NCBI RefSeq assembly: GCF_003718735.1
Contig: NZ_CP033460.1
Span: 496,001 to 560,000, forward strand
From: Staphylococcus debuckii
GTDB lineage: Bacteria > Bacillota > Bacilli > Staphylococcales > Staphylococcaceae
Direction: 5' to 3'
DNA length: 64,000 nt
In this document: positions 7,094 to 15,464 of the stretch, in pieces
How positions within the stretch are numbered: the stretch's first letter is position 1
How the letters are laid out: each line of letters starts with the position of its first letter
Notes under the pieces: model-generated
What the model was told of the DNA's origin: nothing
Seen by the model: only the letters and a program-made list of their open reading frames with translations
The model's database searches: none
Translations under genes and position numbers: made by a program

Positions 7094-7912
7094 ATGAGTA
7101 AATCAATTTTAGTGATTGGTGCGACTGGCAAACAAGGTTTTGCAGTGGTTAAAGAGTTGTTGGATAAAGGTTGGCATGTGCGTGCCTTCACGAGAAATAA
7201 AGAGAATGAGAAGTTAGCGCGTGTTGAGAGCGATAAATTGGATATCTTTGAGGGAGATTTGAGTAATCCGGAGTCGATTGCGCGTGCGATGGAGGACCAA
7301 TATGGCGTGTATAGTGTGCAACCGATTCTTCGCGAGGATCCGGAAGAGGAGCTGCGTCAAGGGAAGATGATTATTGAAGAAGCGGAAGATGCGGGCGTGC
7401 ATTTTGTGGTGTATAGCACGGCGGGCGGTGTCAATCGTGACCGCACGGGTCCGCATTTCGAAGCGTTGGCGCAAATTGAAGATACCTTGAAAGCATCCCG
7501 TTTGAATTACGCAATTATCAAACCGTCCTTCTTCATGGATAATTTCTTGCGTATTGTGAAAGAACACGGGGGTCGATTAGTTATTCCAGAATTTATTAAT
7601 CCGACAATTAGATTTGCGATGATTTCTTCTATAGATATAGCACGAATTGCGGCTGAAATCTTTGCCCATCCTAAAAAGTACAACCATGAAGAAATTGAAA
7701 TTGGCTCTGATGAGTTAATGTTGAACGAAGTAGCGGCAGAGTTTGTAGAGGCGACAGGCAAACCTGCAACAATTGAAGGCGATTTTGTCAGCGGTACAGC
7801 GGAACGTTCGTGGCTCGAGGACCATGGTTATGTGGTAGATTTCGATCAAATGGACGCCATCAATCCAGAACGGTTGAAATTACGAGAGTGGATTCGTCGC
7901 CAAAACTTTTAA
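7094..7912 (+). CDS. NmrA-like NAD(P)-binding oxidoreductase
   Basis: A 272-residue atypical short-chain dehydrogenase. The N-terminus has the GATGKQGFAVVKELL dinucleotide motif, followed by FTRNKENEKLA at the position where NADP-specific members bind the phosphate; later come YSTAGGVNRDRTGPH and a C-terminal region with FMDNFLRI. Family members include redox-sensing NmrA proteins and quinone or azo reductases of the YtfG type. ATG 7094 follows AGGAGG (7081-7086) by 7 nt. First gene of an operon with a TetR regulator (19 nt downstream) and a second dehydrogenase, so the set probably handles a small reactive or toxic molecule sensed by the regulator. Confidence 0.8.
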   Translation: MSKSILVIGATGKQGFAVVKELLDKGWHVRAFTRNKENEKLARVESDKLDIFEGDLSNPESIARAMEDQYGVYSVQPILREDPEEELRQGKMIIEEAEDAGVHFVVYSTAGGVNRDRTGPHFEALAQIEDTLKASRLNYAIIKPSFFMDNFLRIVKEHGGRLVIPEFINPTIRFAMISSIDIARIAAEIFAHPKKYNHEEIEIGSDELMLNEVAAEFVEATGKPATIEGDFVSGTAERSWLEDHGYVVDFDQMDAINPERLKLREWIRRQNF

Positions 7913-7930
7913 CATCAAAGAGGTGCAAGA

Positions 7931-8476
7931 ATGATGAGAAGAGATGCAATTGAAAATAGACAGCGTATCGAAACATGCGCGCGTCAGCTCTTTACCGACA
8001 AAGGCGTCGACAATGTCAGCATGAACCAGATTTCCAAGACGCTCGGCATCGGCATGGCAACGCTCTATCGGAACTTCGAAGATAAGCCGGCCCTGTGCTA
8101 TCAGCTGATTGAAAATGATTTCGCTGCGTTATTTGCCGACATGCATGCAGTGTTGGATGATTCGGGAAAAGAAAGCTCCGAAAAGTTCGAGGCACTTTTA
8201 GAAGCGTTCTTAACTTTTAAAAAAGTTCATAACGATTTGCTGCGATGTGTAGAGGGTAATAAGAAACGCACCTCGTTCAAGCAACAGCCTGCTTACGAGG
8301 AGTTATTTAAGATTTTTTACGCAGTGCTCGGTGAGAGTGATGATGCGACGTGGAATACGTTTAAGACGGATATGTTATTGAATAGTTTAACGACGAATAT
8401 GTATCAGTTTCAGTTGGAGGAGCGTGGTTTGACGGATGCTCAGCTGAAACGTTATTTATTGAAGATGTTTGAATAG
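7931..8476 (+). CDS. TetR/AcrR family transcriptional regulator
   Basis: A 181-residue protein with an N-terminal helix-turn-helix (residues about 5-50): ARQLFTDKGVDNVSMNQISK, then TLGIGMATLYRNFEDKPALC. The C-terminal part is helical and variable, as in ligand-binding domains of the family. RBS AAAGAGGTG precedes ATG 7931. It lies between the NmrA-like and SDR genes and probably represses this operon through the GGACAGTTGTCC palindrome at 7027-7038 (inference). The ligand is unknown. Confidence 0.85.
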   Translation: MMRRDAIENRQRIETCARQLFTDKGVDNVSMNQISKTLGIGMATLYRNFEDKPALCYQLIENDFAALFADMHAVLDDSGKESSEKFEALLEAFLTFKKVHNDLLRCVEGNKKRTSFKQQPAYEELFKIFYAVLGESDDATWNTFKTDMLLNSLTTNMYQFQLEERGLTDAQLKRYLLKMFE

Positions 8477-8488
8477 GAGGCGTTATTG

Positions 8489-9190
8489 ATGAGAGTAGTA
8501 TTAATTACAGGCGGCAATAAAGGCTTGGGTTATGAAACGGCGAAAGCGTTGAAGGATAAAGGTTATCGGGTGTATATCGGTTCGCGTGATGAAGGTCGCG
8601 GTAAGAAAGCGGCGGAGGAACTCGGTGTGAAGAGTGTACAGCTGGATGTGACTGAAGTGGAGACATTGCGTAATGCGGCGCATGAAATTCGTGAAGCGGA
8701 AGGCCGCTTGGATATCTTGATTAATAATGCTGGGATTTCTGGCGATGTGAAGAAAGTCGATGAAGTGACGGGTGCAGATGTCGAGCGTGTTTATAATACG
8801 AATGTCTTCGGCGTGGTGCGCACGATTCATATGTTTGTGCCGTTATTGGAACAATCTGAGCAACCGGTGATTGTAAATGTCAGCAGTGGCTTAGGTTCAT
8901 TCGGTATGGTGACTGATCCGGATACTCAAGAATCTAAAGTGAACTCGTTAGCGTATTGTTCATCGAAATCAGCTGTGACGATGTTGACGGTGCAATATGC
9001 GAAAGGCTTGCCGCATATACAAGTGAATGCTGCGGATCCAGGTCCGACGAATACAGACTTAGTGGGCGATTTCAGTAATAATTCGAAGCCCGCTTCTCAA
9101 GGTATTGTACCTATTGTGAAGTTGGCGACAATTGATAAAGATGGTCCGACTGGAAAATTTGTCGGCGTAGATGGCGAGATGCCTTGGTAA
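8489..9190 (+). CDS. short-chain dehydrogenase/reductase (SDR)
   Basis: A 233-residue classical SDR: GGNKGLGYETAKAL cofactor motif at residue 8, GSRDEGR after the second strand, NNAG near 84, catalytic Ser in VNVSSGLGSFG near 133 and YCSSK (Tyr/Lys) near 155. These match carbonyl-reductase-like SDRs of the plant/bacterial type that prefer NADPH. ATG 8489 follows TAGGAGG by 8 nt. It is the third gene of the nmrA-tetR-sdr operon and starts 12 nt after the regulator stop. The substrate is unknown. Confidence 0.85.
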   Translation: MRVVLITGGNKGLGYETAKALKDKGYRVYIGSRDEGRGKKAAEELGVKSVQLDVTEVETLRNAAHEIREAEGRLDILINNAGISGDVKKVDEVTGADVERVYNTNVFGVVRTIHMFVPLLEQSEQPVIVNVSSGLGSFGMVTDPDTQESKVNSLAYCSSKSAVTMLTVQYAKGLPHIQVNAADPGPTNTDLVGDFSNNSKPASQGIVPIVKLATIDKDGPTGKFVGVDGEMPW

Positions 9191-9200
9191 TGAGAGCGGA

Positions 9201-9298
9201 AATCAGCTGTGCAATAGCGCAGCTGATTATTTTGGGAGTTATTGCCAGTTGAGAAAACAGGGATTGAAACAAGTGAGTGTTTCAATTCCTGTTTTTTT
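9201..9298 (+). terminator. two consecutive hairpins ending the SDR operon
   Basis: AATCAGCTG (9201-9209) pairs with CAGCTGATT (9220-9228) before ATTTTG. A second, stronger hairpin pairs AACAGGGATTGAAAC (9256-9270) with GTTTCAATTCCTGTT (9279-9293), followed by TTTTTA. Confidence 0.8.
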
Positions 9299-9331
9299 AG
9301 ATTGGTGTTTGTAGCGAGGCGGATGAGAGTA

Positions 9332-9714
9332 AACATGTCCAATAAATAGATATATTGGCCAAGATGAGAAGCAACGTGTCCAATAAACGGATATATTGGC
9401 CAAGATTGAAGGCAACATGTCCAATAAAGGGATATATTGGCCAAGAATGAGAGCAACATGTCCAATAAATAGATATATTGGCCAAGAATTGAGTGAACGT
9501 GTCCAATAAACGGATATATTGGTCAAGAATGGAGCAAACGTGTCTAATAAATGGATATATTGGCCAAGATTGGATGCAACGTGTCCAATAAACGGATATA
9601 TTGGCCAAGAATGGAGCAAACGTGTCTAATAAATGGATATATTGGCCAAGATTGGGTGCAACGTGTCCAATAAACGAATATATTGGCCAAGAATTGAGTG
9701 AACATGGCCAATAT
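9332..9714 (+). repeat. 41-nt hairpin repeat array, locus 2 (about nine units)
   Basis: The longest array in the window, about nine units of 41 nt with AACRTGTCCAATAAACGGAT and TATTGGCCAAGA conserved. Some units have AAATAG or AAATGG in place of AAACGG. It ends in ACATGGCCAATATC. It lies between two convergent genes (SDR operon and vsr). Confidence 0.92.
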
Positions 9715-9722
9715 CTTGCTTA

Positions 9723-9753
9723 TCTAGACACTTCTCGAAAACTAGTGTCTAGA
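9723..9753 (+). repeat. TCTAGACAC...GTGTCTAGA palindrome, locus 2 (single copy)
   Basis: One complete palindrome (TCTAGACAC, 13-nt loop, GTGTCTAGA) immediately after the 41-nt array. Confidence 0.85.
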
Positions 9754-9819
9754 TTACCGATTACGAACAGAGCAACCGCCGCTTACTCAGCAACCGGCCG
9801 CCCCCTAGCAACACCGCCC

Positions 9820-10269
9820 TCATTTCGACGCATCTCCCGCATCCATCTTTTCCTTATTTTTCGCAATGGCCGCCAGAACTTGATCGACGCATGCATCCAT
9901 ATCTTTGAAGACTTCATGCTTCTCCCAAAAACGCAGCACCGTATATCCCATTTCCTCAAGCTTGGTATTGACTTCCTCGTCACGCTCCATATTGCGCTCC
10001 AACTTCGGAATCCAGTAATCACGATTCGTATGAATACGCTTCCGCTTCACATTCTCCCAATCGTAACCATGCCAAAATTCGCCGTCCACAAAGACCAGCA
10101 CCTTATATTTCGTAATCGCAATATCCGGCGTACCCGGCAACTTCTTATAATTTTTAAAATAACGCACGCCTTCATGCCATAAAGCCTTCGCCAGTTGCGT
10201 CTCAGCTTTGCCGCCAGTGCCTCTGATTTTTGACATCATTTTAGAACGATATGCTTTAGATTCAGCCAC
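9820..10269 (-). CDS. vsr: very short patch repair (Vsr) endonuclease
   Basis: A 149-residue protein matching the Vsr family over its length: MMSKIRGTGGKAETQLAKAL at the N-terminus, LPGTPDIA with the metal-binding Asp, VFVDGEFWHGYDW with the zinc/active-site His, and NRDYWIPKLERN followed by VLRFWEKHE. Vsr nicks 5' of T:G mismatches that arise by deamination of 5-methylcytosine. GTG 10269 has AGAGGTG upstream. Normally the gene is next to a DNA cytosine methyltransferase; none is present here on either side, so the partner methylase is lost or lies elsewhere. Confidence 0.9.
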   Translation of the reverse strand: MAESKAYRSKMMSKIRGTGGKAETQLAKALWHEGVRYFKNYKKLPGTPDIAITKYKVLVFVDGEFWHGYDWENVKRKRIHTNRDYWIPKLERNMERDEEVNTKLEEMGYTVLRFWEKHEVFKDMDACVDQVLAAIAKNKEKMDAGDASK

Positions 10270-10553
10270 ATTGATTCACCTCTGCTTCGTCATACTCTTA
10301 CTCTACCTATTCCCACGAACCCGCAGCACTATGCAGCTTAGCACGATCGATACCAACGCTTTGTCCATAATTTCACACCATGCATGCCCGCACACGCCTC
10401 CATGTCAGGAACTCTTCGGAGACTTTAACCTCTCCAAAGCCTTCTTTTAAAAAAAGAAACCTTAAAGAGTGCAGATCCGCTAAGATACCTCTGGATACTA
10501 GAATCGCAAAGCTCCCCCTTTAACAACCCGCTGATACGGGTATAGAGGAATTA
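10270..10553. other. intergenic region without recognised gene
   Basis: Divergent spacer between vsr and the tspO-like gene. It holds one copy of the dispersed CTCTCCAAAGCCTTCTTTT motif (10430-10448, minus orientation) and A-rich sequence after it. No further ORF with a ribosome binding site was seen. Confidence 0.6.
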
Positions 10554-11069
10554 ATGAGTAGAAAAGGCAGGCTGATAATAATGAATAAACCATTGAAAGT
10601 GATTAGAAATATTGTGCATTTAGCAACTCCGACTGTAGGCGGCATGTTAATCGGACGTTATGCGACGAGCAATGCGCGTGAAGATTATCATGAAGAAAAG
10701 AATCCGCCGTTATCGCCGCCGGGTATTACGTTTCCTATCGTGTGGACGGGATTGTATGCGGCAATGGGCATCGCTTATACCGTAGCGCGTAATGCCAGCA
10801 AGGATAAATCGGTGCCGATTTCGCATTACACACAACTCGGCTTAAATTTCTTATGGTCGATTTTATATTTCAGATACAAATTAAGAGGCACGGCGTTAAT
10901 CGAGAGTTATGCACTCTTCGCAGCAGTCGTCGTGACTGCAGTTAACTTTTACAAAGCAAATAAAGTGAGCGGACTCTTAATGATTCCTTATGCGGCTTGG
11001 TGCGCTTTCGCTAGTTATTTAGCAACAGGCAGCTGGATTCTGAATAAAGATAACGACGACGTACAATAA
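10554..11069 (+). CDS. TspO/MBR family membrane protein
   Basis: A 171-residue protein with five hydrophobic segments and the TspO signatures: SPPGITFPIVWTGLYAAMGI (helix 2 region), QLGLNFLWSILYF and PYAAWCAFASYLATGSWILN at the end. TspO proteins bind porphyrins and other hydrophobic ligands in the membrane and are linked to tetrapyrrole and stress physiology. ATG 10554 has GAGG at 10545-10548; a second ATG at 10581 would start at MNKPLK and removes nine polar residues, so the exact start is uncertain. It is followed 24 nt later by a patatin-like gene. Confidence 0.8.
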   Translation: MSRKGRLIIMNKPLKVIRNIVHLATPTVGGMLIGRYATSNAREDYHEEKNPPLSPPGITFPIVWTGLYAAMGIAYTVARNASKDKSVPISHYTQLGLNFLWSILYFRYKLRGTALIESYALFAAVVVTAVNFYKANKVSGLLMIPYAAWCAFASYLATGSWILNKDNDDVQ

Positions 11070-11093
11070 TTCTTATAAAGGAAGTGAATTTGC

Positions 11094-11948
11094 ATGACCA
11101 CAAAATCAGTTGTATTAGGTGCTGGCGGACAATTCGGCATGGCCTTTGAAATCGGTTATTTGAAAGGCTTGGCAGATAAAGGTGTCAATTTATGCGATGC
11201 CGATGAATTCGTCGGTACTTCTGCCGGCGCTCAAGTAGGCACAGTGATAGCGTCAGATGCAGATTGGGACACAATTTGGGAAGAACAATTGAACTATCAG
11301 CGTGAAGAAGCTCATCCGCTGACTGATGCAGATTTAGCAGACTTATTTCAAAAATTTGATCACATCGCCAGATCATCACGCACAGTTGAAGAATGGGTGA
11401 ATGGCATCAGTGAGTTGGCGATGAAGCCGAAAGTAGACCTCCCTGAGACAGAACGCTTGAACATGATTCGTAATAGTTTGGGCAATGCAGTATCAGGTTG
11501 GGTCAAAGGATTGAAAATTGTCGTTACGGAAGTGGAAACCAACCAACGCCGCGTCTTTGATCAAGATTCAGACGTACCGCTTGTGAAAGCTATTGCGGCA
11601 AGCTGTGCGTTCCAAGGCGCCTATCCGACGATTGAAATCAATGGCAACCATTACTATGATGGCGGTTCTTACTCCTTAGAGAACCCCGATGTGAGCGAAG
11701 CGGATAAAGTGGTGGTATTGGCAGCAAACTTGCCTGTCCTCACACCATTTTCACTCTCAGAACTGATTGAAGAAATGGAAAAGCGCGGTCAAAATGTGCA
11801 TCGCGTCGAACCGAATAGAGAAGTTATGCAAATTCTTGAAAAGTATGATAATAATACAATGAACGGTGCAATGCGTAAAGAAGTTGCAGAAGCGGCCAGA
11901 AAACAAGGTCAGAACGACGTAGATGCGATGTACGCATTTTGGCACTAA
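11094..11948 (+). CDS. patatin-like phospholipase
   Basis: A 284-residue protein with the patatin hydrolase layout: GAGGQFGMAFEIGYLKGL oxyanion loop at residue 9, the GTSAG nucleophile elbow (GxSxG) near residue 42, and the second catalytic residue in DGGSY near 190. The family hydrolyses phospholipid or neutral lipid esters with a Ser/Asp dyad. There is no signal peptide, so it is cytoplasmic or peripheral. RBS AAAGGAAGTG precedes ATG 11094. It is positioned between tspO and tenA, each about 25-30 nt apart, so the three may form one operon. The physiological lipid is not visible. Confidence 0.85.
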   Translation: MTTKSVVLGAGGQFGMAFEIGYLKGLADKGVNLCDADEFVGTSAGAQVGTVIASDADWDTIWEEQLNYQREEAHPLTDADLADLFQKFDHIARSSRTVEEWVNGISELAMKPKVDLPETERLNMIRNSLGNAVSGWVKGLKIVVTEVETNQRRVFDQDSDVPLVKAIAASCAFQGAYPTIEINGNHYYDGGSYSLENPDVSEADKVVVLAANLPVLTPFSLSELIEEMEKRGQNVHRVEPNREVMQILEKYDNNTMNGAMRKEVAEAARKQGQNDVDAMYAFWH

Positions 11949-11978
11949 TTTTTTCTACACAACAAGGAGGAGCAAGAA

Positions 11979-12659
11979 GTGGCGAAATTTACAGATCGAT
12001 TGTATGAACGCGTGGAGCCGATTTGGGCTTCATACATGGAACATCCATTCATCAAGGGGTTAGAAGACGGCAGTTTAGACGAAGAGAAATTCAAACATTG
12101 GTTGAAACAAGATTATATCTATTTAATCGAATATGCGCGACTATTTGCCATTGGTGCGGCCAAGGCGACCGACCTGAACATGATGTCTACCTATGCATCA
12201 CTCATGGACGGCACCCTCAACACCGAAATGAACCTGCACCGAGACTACGCACAGAAATTCGGCATCAGCGAAACCGAACTCGAACAAACCGAACCCGCAG
12301 AAGTGACAACCGCCTATACCAGCTACATGCTGAACATGGCACAAATCGGCGGCGTCGAGAACGTTATTGCAGCCATCCTGACTTGCACTTGGAGCTACAA
12401 CTATATCGGTTTGAACCTTGCGGAAAAAGAAGGCGCTAAAGAGCATGCCGGCTACAGAGAGTGGATTGAAATGTATGCTTCCGACGACTTTACACAGTTC
12501 AAAAAAGACTGCGTAGATTTAATGAACGAAGTTACCCAAGGCCGTTCAGAACAAGATTTGCAACGCTTAGAAGACATCGTTGTAAAAACAAGTTACTACG
12601 AATACAAATTCTGGGACATGGCAGAAAATCTCGAAACATGGGATGTTCCAGTGAAATAG
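11979..12659 (+). CDS. tenA: TenA/Thi-4 family thiaminase II (aminopyrimidine aminohydrolase)
   Basis: A 226-residue all-helical protein of the TenA family. Visible markers are WASYMEHPFIKGLEDGSL, the active-site Asp region HWLKQDYIYLIEYAR, the catalytic Cys in AILTCTWSYNYIG near residue 134 and the C-terminal YYEYKFWDMA with the conserved Glu. TenA hydrolyses aminopyrimidines such as aminomethyl-HMP for thiamin salvage. GTG 11979 follows AAGGAGG by 8 nt. It is the last gene before the 125-nt structured repeat. No other thiamin gene is nearby, unlike the usual tenA-thiD-thiM-thiE cluster of staphylococci, so this may be a second, stand-alone copy (inference). Confidence 0.85.
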   Translation: MAKFTDRLYERVEPIWASYMEHPFIKGLEDGSLDEEKFKHWLKQDYIYLIEYARLFAIGAAKATDLNMMSTYASLMDGTLNTEMNLHRDYAQKFGISETELEQTEPAEVTTAYTSYMLNMAQIGGVENVIAAILTCTWSYNYIGLNLAEKEGAKEHAGYREWIEMYASDDFTQFKKDCVDLMNEVTQGRSEQDLQRLEDIVVKTSYYEYKFWDMAENLETWDVPVK

Positions 12660-12672
12660 AATGTTGAAGAGA

Positions 12673-12797
12673 GGGGGAGCGGAATAGAAATAATTTTTAT
12701 TGAAATTATTTCGTCTTCCCGCCCCGGCAAGGCTAACTAGAATAGAAAAAAGCTTGGAACAAGCGCATTTTCTATTCAGATAGCTACTGCCAGTTCA
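12673..12797 (+). repeat. 125-nt structured dispersed repeat, copy 1
   Basis: Begins GGGGGAGCGG, contains AAATAATTTTT with TGAAATTATTTC pairing (hairpin 1, closed by GGGGAGCGG and CCGCCCC), then AGAAAAAAGCTT pairing with AAGCGCATTTTCT (hairpin 2) and CTACTGCCAGTTCA. Two further copies lie at 16015 and 23267. All three follow the 3' end of a plus-strand gene. Similar elements are, from memory, common between staphylococcal genes. Confidence 0.9.
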
Positions 12798-12806
12798 ATG
12801 ATAAGT

Positions 12807-12838
12807 GCTGAGACATTATGATGTCCCAGCCTTTTTTG
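12807..12838 (+). terminator. intrinsic terminator
   Basis: GCTGAGACAT (12807-12816) pairs with ATGTCCCAGC (12821-12830), followed by CTTTTTTG. Confidence 0.8.
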
Positions 12839-12929
12839 TGCGATTGAATGATTGGAATTTGATTAGAGATGATTTGAGCTAAAGTGTCTAGGCTGACAAC
12901 GGTCGCCTAGACAGTTTCGGGCAACAAGA

Positions 12930-12961
12930 AGGACTAGGACAAAAATGATGTCCTAGTCCTC
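12930..12961 (-). terminator. intrinsic terminator of the amidohydrolase gene
   Basis: AGGACTAGGACA (12930-12941) pairs with TGTCCTAGTCCT (12949-12960). It is placed just beyond the minus-strand stop codon. Confidence 0.7.
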
Positions 12962-12971
12962 GTTCATTTAT

Positions 12972-14057
12972 TCATCGATTATGTTTATTCAACAAATCAA
13001 TCGCATTTCTGCTGAAGATTTGGCGTTTTTCGTCTTCATCAAAATAATCGGTCTCTCTAATATTTTTTTCCATTTCAGCAATCCATCTATCTGGCGCAAA
13101 ATGAGCGTCTGAGCCGAAGTGGAAATGAGAAACATCCGTCACTTCTTTAATACCGGCAAACGTAGAATCGCCTGTTGAAAGCGCCGTATCATAATGGAAC
13201 TTTCTGATATAGTACGCAGCTGGTTGAGAAAGTGAGGACCAGCGTCTGAGAATATGCGCGTAATTTTTGAACATCTTCGGATAACGAATAGGATGTTTTA
13301 AGAAAGTCTTCACAAATCCGCTTTTATTTTTTCGCATAATCATGTCGACGCGGTTGAGAGGATCCTCTAGAATATATTGTTCCGTTTTCAGCGTTTCATC
13401 GATTCGCCATTCAAGGTAAGGCAAGACCCCGCCGGCATGCGCCAAAATAAAATCAATATTAGGATAGCGTTCTAGCGTGCCGCTCAAAATTAAATTGTTA
13501 GCCGCTCGTGTTGTATTAAAAGTAAATTCTTCAATGAAATCCGTCGGGATATATTCTGGAGAAACGAATCCTTTTTCACTCGCACTCGGGTGGATGAACA
13601 CGACCGTATCTTTCTTATGAAGTGATTTCATTACATCTTCGAATTTATCATTTCCTAAAAATTCCTCGCCATAATTAGAATAAAGTCCGACACCATCTAA
13701 TTTTAAAACGTCTAAGGCATACTCGATTTCTTTTAAACTTTCTTTCACATGTGGCATTGGAAGTAATGCAAAACTTTTGAAGCGACCTGGATAATCTCTT
13801 TTAAGTTGAGCTTGGTATTCATTCACTTTACGTGCCACTTTCGCTGCATGCTTTTTCTTCAAAGGCATCGTGCCTGGCTCAGAAATCGAAGTTACGCCCA
13901 CATCGATATCCAAATCATCCATCATTTTAATACTGTCTTCAGGCGTCCAGTCTTTGATAGGAAAACCGCCAGCACTAGAGACACCTGCCTTTTTCAATTC
14001 ATCTTTATAAATTTTAGGAATAATATGGTGATGCACATCAACAATTTGTCCAGTCAT
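12972..14057 (-). CDS. amidohydrolase 2 family metal-dependent hydrolase (ACMSD-like)
   Basis: A 361-residue TIM-barrel hydrolase. Metal ligands are visible in order: VDVHHHIIP at residue 7 (HxH), VVFIHPSAS near 170 (His), ILAHAGG near 225 (His) and HFGSDAHF near 325 (Asp). This is the pattern of amidohydrolase family 2, which includes ACMS decarboxylase and gamma-resorcylate decarboxylase. ATG 14057 has AAAGGATG 11 nt upstream. It is a single-gene unit bounded by hairpins. Decarboxylase or hydrolase activity on a small carboxylate is expected; the substrate cannot be told. Confidence 0.8.
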   Translation of the reverse strand: MTGQIVDVHHHIIPKIYKDELKKAGVSSAGGFPIKDWTPEDSIKMMDDLDIDVGVTSISEPGTMPLKKKHAAKVARKVNEYQAQLKRDYPGRFKSFALLPMPHVKESLKEIEYALDVLKLDGVGLYSNYGEEFLGNDKFEDVMKSLHKKDTVVFIHPSASEKGFVSPEYIPTDFIEEFTFNTTRAANNLILSGTLERYPNIDFILAHAGGVLPYLEWRIDETLKTEQYILEDPLNRVDMIMRKNKSGFVKTFLKHPIRYPKMFKNYAHILRRWSSLSQPAAYYIRKFHYDTALSTGDSTFAGIKEVTDVSHFHFGSDAHFAPDRWIAEMEKNIRETDYFDEDEKRQIFSRNAIDLLNKHNR

Positions 14058-14288
14058 ACTTAAAACATCCTTTCTTTAAATTAATTGATACTCGCAACTA
14101 ATATATGTATCTATTCACGTAAAAAGAAAAGCTGAAACGTAAGTATCCTTATTGGAGGTTCTTTCTTGGGTTCTGTACTTTCCGGAGTTTTCTTTCCAAA
14201 AGCATATAAATGATATAAAAGTTGTGTGCTATTGTGTATACTACAGATAAAGTGTAACGGCTTATAAATAGAGAGTGGAGGTTACGTG

Positions 14289-15278
14289 ATGAAGTTTAGA
14301 TATTTGGGTGCTGGTTTACTGGCATCAACTTTGTTATTGACGGCGTGTGGACAAGGGGATAAGAGTGAGGATACGAAATCTGAGAGTAAGTCTGATTCGG
14401 GCAGTAAGAGTGATGGGTCGGGCTTCAGCAATTCGAGTAAGAAGGAGGATAATAGTTCGAGTTCTTCTTCTGAATCTAAGTCGGAGAATCATAGAGATTC
14501 TGATTCGGAAAAGGAAAGTTCTAAGAGCAGCAGTTCTGAAAATGAAGATACCAACAGTCCACAGTATTTAGCGAAAGTATGGGCGGCGGCGTTGCCAGCA
14601 TATAGAGATACAGGAAGAGGCCAATTTGATGATACTACTATTACGCATTATGATGTGTCGGGTAATGTGCTTAATCCATATAATGCAGATAATAGCATTA
14701 AGTTTCCAGAAGGGACTTATAAGTTAGCGGGTTCTCCGACAGCGGCAGGATTAGTAACATATAGTAATAATGGCGATGGAACGATTAATGTTTATAATGT
14801 TCCGAGTCATTTCCATGATCCTGAATGGTTAGAAAGTGATAGCTTCAGTCAAAGTGAATCTGAACGCATTATGAATAACCCTAAAGTAGTTAAGTTATAT
14901 GACGGCAATCAATCTGCATTAGACGAAATTGCTTCTAATATAGAAGAAGGTGGCCATAGTTCCCAAGACATTGTTTATCATAATTCTAAGGAAAGCCAAG
15001 CTGATAGAGGAGATTCCGACAGCTTTAGCGATGATTCATCTTCTGATGACAGCAGTTCTTCTGAAGAAGTCACTCGTGAAAATGTGATTGATAAAGTTGA
15101 AGAGTACGAAGGTCACAATTTAGATACGAGCACGTATACTTATAAAGAACCTGAACAAAAGAGTGACGGCAGTTGGGGCTTCTCGTTTGATGACAAAGAG
15201 GGCAATTTAGCGGGTTCTTATGTTGTAGATCCTGATGGCAATGTGACGGAATATGATGCAGATGGCAATGAAGTTTAA
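14289..15278 (+). CDS. acidic/serine-rich lipoprotein, paralogue A
   Basis: A 329-residue lipoprotein with lipobox LTAC and Cys20. After the Cys comes a low-complexity Ser/Glu/Lys/Asp linker (about residues 22-90), then a domain (about 94-195) shared with the gene at 15465: KVWAAALPAYRD, DVSGNVLNPYN, NNGDGTINVYNVPSHFHDPEW. A second Ser/Asp linker (215-255) leads to a C-terminal module (SDGSWGFSFDDKEGNLAGSY). ATG 14289 follows GTGGAGG. I do not recognise the family. It is probably surface exposed, with the linker spanning the wall. Confidence 0.7.
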   Translation: MKFRYLGAGLLASTLLLTACGQGDKSEDTKSESKSDSGSKSDGSGFSNSSKKEDNSSSSSSESKSENHRDSDSEKESSKSSSSENEDTNSPQYLAKVWAAALPAYRDTGRGQFDDTTITHYDVSGNVLNPYNADNSIKFPEGTYKLAGSPTAAGLVTYSNNGDGTINVYNVPSHFHDPEWLESDSFSQSESERIMNNPKVVKLYDGNQSALDEIASNIEEGGHSSQDIVYHNSKESQADRGDSDSFSDDSSSDDSSSSEEVTRENVIDKVEEYEGHNLDTSTYTYKEPEQKSDGSWGFSFDDKEGNLAGSYVVDPDGNVTEYDADGNEV

Positions 15279-15464
15279 CATTAAATTAATAAAGTGGAGC
15301 AAATAGCTTAGCGGCCGCATTTAGAAGCACACTACCTCTTAAAAAGAGAAATTTTTTCGAAATAATTTGTTATTTTACACATATTTTGTAACTGAGCGTG
15401 TATAGTATTACTAAGCAACATGTTTTCGAAACTTTTTCCAAACGAGATAAAACAGGAGGTCAGT

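Noticed and set aside
9332-9714. CRISPR array
   Set aside because: Spacers of about 5-10 nt only, similar to each other, no cas genes, and five dispersed loci with a second palindromic array attached.
9601-10182. 193-codon plus-strand frame
   Set aside because: It starts in the repeat array and runs antisense to vsr, whose motifs are clear.
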